Below are positions 24,108 through 25,982 of a stretch of DNA of 25,982 nt, in pieces (the first letter of the stretch is position 1; the number at the start of each line of letters is the position of its first letter). Below the pieces are notes generated by a model. The model was not told where the DNA came from. It worked only from the letters and a program-made list of their open reading frames with translations, and made no database searches. The position numbers and the translations under genes were made by a program. This DNA is from PWND01 sp964601515 (GTDB lineage: Bacteria > Bacteroidota > Bacteroidia > Bacteroidales > UBA7960): positions 1 to 25,982 of the forward strand of contig CAZRNU010000032.1 of assembly GCA_964601515.1 (NCBI GenBank), written 5' to 3'.

Positions 24108-24530
24108 TTAATATCTAATAATTCTCTTATTATCTGATTCTTCCATGTATATTTTTATACAATCTTCCGGCAAAAGCTCATCAACTTTTTCGGGCCATTC
24201 AATAAAACAATAATTTCCGGAAAAAAAATAATCTTCATACCCAATGTCATAAGCTTCCTCTATTTTCTTAATTCTATAAAAATCGAAATGATAAACCGGG
24301 GTATTATTTTCTGTTGCATATTGATGGACTATACCAAAGCTTGGGCTACATGCGTTATCGGAAACGCCAAGTTTGCCGCACAAGGTTTTTATAAATGTTG
24401 TTTTTCCAACTCCCATATTGCCAAACAAGGCAAATATTCTGAAATCGGAAAATTCAGACAACAGCTTTTCGGCAATTGCCGGCAACTCATTTATACTATT
24501 GCATATTATAATATTATTGCTTTTATTCAT
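24108..24530 (-). CDS. tsaE: tRNA threonylcarbamoyladenosine biosynthesis ATPase TsaE
   Basis: Small P-loop ATPase (140 aa) of the TsaBDE complex that makes t6A37 in ANN-decoding tRNAs. Walker A is GNMGVGKT (37-44). The family-specific segments SPSFGIVHQYA, VYHFDFYRIKK and FIEWPEKVDELLPED are present. The start is ATG 24530, sharing one base with the TGA stop of porX (TGATG), a sign of translational coupling; the TTG just before it is not needed. The ald-like gene follows after 12 bp. Length is normal for TsaE. Confidence 0.92.
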   Translation of the reverse strand: MNKSNNIIICNSINELPAIAEKLLSEFSDFRIFALFGNMGVGKTTFIKTLCGKLGVSDNACSPSFGIVHQYATENNTPVYHFDFYRIKKIEEAYDIGYEDYFFSGNYCFIEWPEKVDELLPEDCIKIYMEESDNKRIIRY

Positions 24531-25982
24531 CAACTCTTAGGCTTTAAAAACACAAATGGCACAATCATTTCTTCAAGAGAAATACCACCATGCTGGAAAG
24601 TATTTCTGTAATAATTTACATAGTAATTATAGTTATTGGGATAAACAAAAAAACCATCTTTTTTTGCAAAAATATACCGACTGCTGACATTATCCTGTGG
24701 AAGATATGCCATAGCAGGATTGGAAACATCCAAAACTTCCTTTTTTTCGTATTGCAAACTCTTTCCGGTTTTAAATCTAAGATTAGCATTTGTGTTCTTA
24801 TCTCCAATAACTTTCAAAGGACTTCCTACTTTAATAGAACCATGATCCGTTGTAATAATCACATTGATTTTTTTATAATGCAAATGATTAATAATGTCAA
24901 ATAATGGAGAATGATCGAACCAACTTAAAGTAAGTGATCTATATGCCGCTTCATCATCAACAAGTTCTTTAATAACTTCCATTTCAGTTCTGGCATGAGA
25001 CAGCATATCTACGAAATTATACACTAAAACATTAAGATTTGCATTAAGATAATTATCAATGTTTTCAGCAAATTTCTTCCCACCACTAAGAGTGAGAATT
25101 TTATTATAATGATATTTGATATTTAATCCATTACGTTTTAGCTGTTCGCCCAGAAGCTCCATTTCGAAGCGGTTTCTCGACGATTCATCCTCGCCATTAT
25201 CCCAATATTGAGGATATTTTTTAATTATATCAATAGGTACAAGTCCGGCAAAAAAAGCATTTCTGGCATATTCAGTTGTTGTAGGTAAAATGCTAAAATA
25301 TAAGTCTTCGATTTCTATATTAAATAATTCTTCAAATCGAGGTTGAAGAATTTTCCATTGGTCAAACCTAAGATTATCAATTAGGATAATGAAAGTTTTC
25401 TCATGATTCTTCAGAATAGGAATACATTTTTCTTTGAAAACAGTATGCGAAAAAACAGGTTTATCTTCAGTTTTTCCGGCCAGCCAATCCGTATAATTAT
25501 CTTCAACATAGTCTGAAAATAAAGAATTGGCTTCAACTTTTTGCATCTTCAGAATTTCATTAAGGCTATCATCTTTAGATTTCTCTAACTCCAACTCCCA
25601 ATATGTCATTTTTTTATAAAGTTCGATCCATTCATAATGATCGAGCCTATTAGATAAAGCCATACCCAGTTGCCTAAACTCCTGTTGATAATTTAAAACA
25701 GTCTTTGCAGTTATTAATCTTTTATTATCAAGGGTTTTTTTTAAAGAAAGAAGAATTTGATTTGGATTTACGGGCTTAATAAGATAATCAGCAATTTTGC
25801 TACCTATTGCTTCTTCCATTATAGATTCTTCTTCACTTTTGGTTATCATAATAACAGGCAGGGCAGGTTTTAAGCTCTTTATAATATTTAATGTTTCTAA
25901 CCCACTTAAGCCAGGCATATTTTCATCTAGCAGAACAACATCAAATACTTTATCCTTAATTAGGTCAATGGCTTCATTACCG
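24530..25982 (-). CDS. porX: T9SS response regulator PorX, receiver + PglZ domain (5' partial)
   Basis: Two-domain regulator that controls type IX secretion together with the kinase PorY in Porphyromonas and Flavobacterium. The frame is open to the window edge, so the first part of the receiver domain is missing (about 30 residues if the protein has the usual ~517 aa); the ATG at 25918 is internal. The visible receiver has the phosphoacceptor Asp in VVLLDENMPG, the switch Thr in VIMITKSEEE and Lys in DYLIKPVNP. A helical linker leads to a PglZ/alkaline-phosphatase-like domain with IDNLRFDQW, the nucleophile-region LPTTTEYARNAFFAG, YNFVDMLSH, TTDHGSIKVGSP and the C-terminal QHGGISLEEM. These residues suggest the metal-dependent phosphodiesterase site described for PorX is intact. 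It overlaps tsaE by one base. No porY is in the window. Confidence 0.92.
   Translation of the reverse strand, partial: GNEAIDLIKDKVFDVVLLDENMPGLSGLETLNIIKSLKPALPVIMITKSEEESIMEEAIGSKIADYLIKPVNPNQILLSLKKTLDNKRLITAKTVLNYQQEFRQLGMALSNRLDHYEWIELYKKMTYWELELEKSKDDSLNEILKMQKVEANSLFSDYVEDNYTDWLAGKTEDKPVFSHTVFKEKCIPILKNHEKTFIILIDNLRFDQWKILQPRFEELFNIEIEDLYFSILPTTTEYARNAFFAGLVPIDIIKKYPQYWDNGEDESSRNRFEMELLGEQLKRNGLNIKYHYNKILTLSGGKKFAENIDNYLNANLNVLVYNFVDMLSHARTEMEVIKELVDDEAAYRSLTLSWFDHSPLFDIINHLHYKKINVIITTDHGSIKVGSPLKVIGDKNTNANLRFKTGKSLQYEKKEVLDVSNPAMAYLPQDNVSSRYIFAKKDGFFVYPNNYNYYVNYYRNTFQHGGISLEEMIVPFVFLKPKS

Noticed and set aside
24288..24611. 107-codon plus-strand frame opposite tsaE and porX
   Set aside because: It is antisense to strongly supported genes and has no recognisable domain.
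1..25982. CRISPR arrays, transposases, integrases, toxin-antitoxin or phage-defence genes
   Set aside because: No regularly spaced repeats and no protein with such motifs were found on either strand; the PglZ domain here belongs to PorX, not to a BREX system, since no other BREX gene is present.

Overview
This AT-rich window comes from the chromosome of a member of the Bacteroidota, most likely Bacteroidales or a related anaerobic or facultative lineage. Four things point there: a type IX secretion (T9SS) cargo protein with a C-terminal sorting domain, a PorX-type response regulator with a PglZ domain, promoters of the TTTG-N19-TAnnTTTG form, and Bacteroidota-only families (DUF4294 and a short KdsA-misnamed lipoprotein family). 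No mobile element, CRISPR array, rRNA or phage gene was seen, and most of the window is ordinary core genome. The genus cannot be named.

Layout, left to right. (1) 1-1376 (+): a polyprenyl-phosphate sugar transferase whose 5' end lies outside the window. (2) 1386-5537 (-): a DUF4294 protein and the proteostasis cluster tig-clpP-clpX, preceded by tRNA-Leu(UAG) at 5631-5712. (3) 5806-7989: a small lipoprotein (-) and, divergent from it, a T9SS-exported propeller-like protein (+). (4) 7992-11630: a membrane histidine kinase (-) divergent from nrfHA (+), the cytochrome c nitrite reductase complex that reduces nitrite to ammonium. The shared 216-bp intergenic region holds a well-formed promoter and several inverted repeats. 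(5) 11686-14951 (-): exbB-exbD-tonB-folC, energy transduction for TonB-dependent uptake plus folate polyglutamylation. (6) 15134-15325 (-): a cold-shock protein with its own terminator. (7) 15439-22480 (-): three consecutive paralogues, each with an exported TPR sensor, one membrane helix, a coiled coil and a PPM/SpoIIE-type phosphatase with all expected acidic residues. (8) 22793-22865 (+): tRNA-Lys(UUU) with a textbook Bacteroidota promoter. (9) 22875-25982 (-): porX (5' end outside the window), tsaE and an alanine-dehydrogenase-like gene, probably one operon.

Several genes share an envelope and signalling theme. PorX is the known regulator of T9SS, the protein at 6331 is a likely T9SS cargo, and ExbBD-TonB energises the outer membrane. 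The kinase and the three TPR phosphatases each couple an extracytoplasmic region to a cytoplasmic enzyme. The phosphatase triplet is the least explained part of the window: no antagonist (STAS), anti-sigma kinase or sigma factor lies beside it, so its substrate is unknown. Other points worth a second look are the loss of the usual catalytic histidine in the alanine dehydrogenase-like protein and the palindromes between the kinase and nrfHA.
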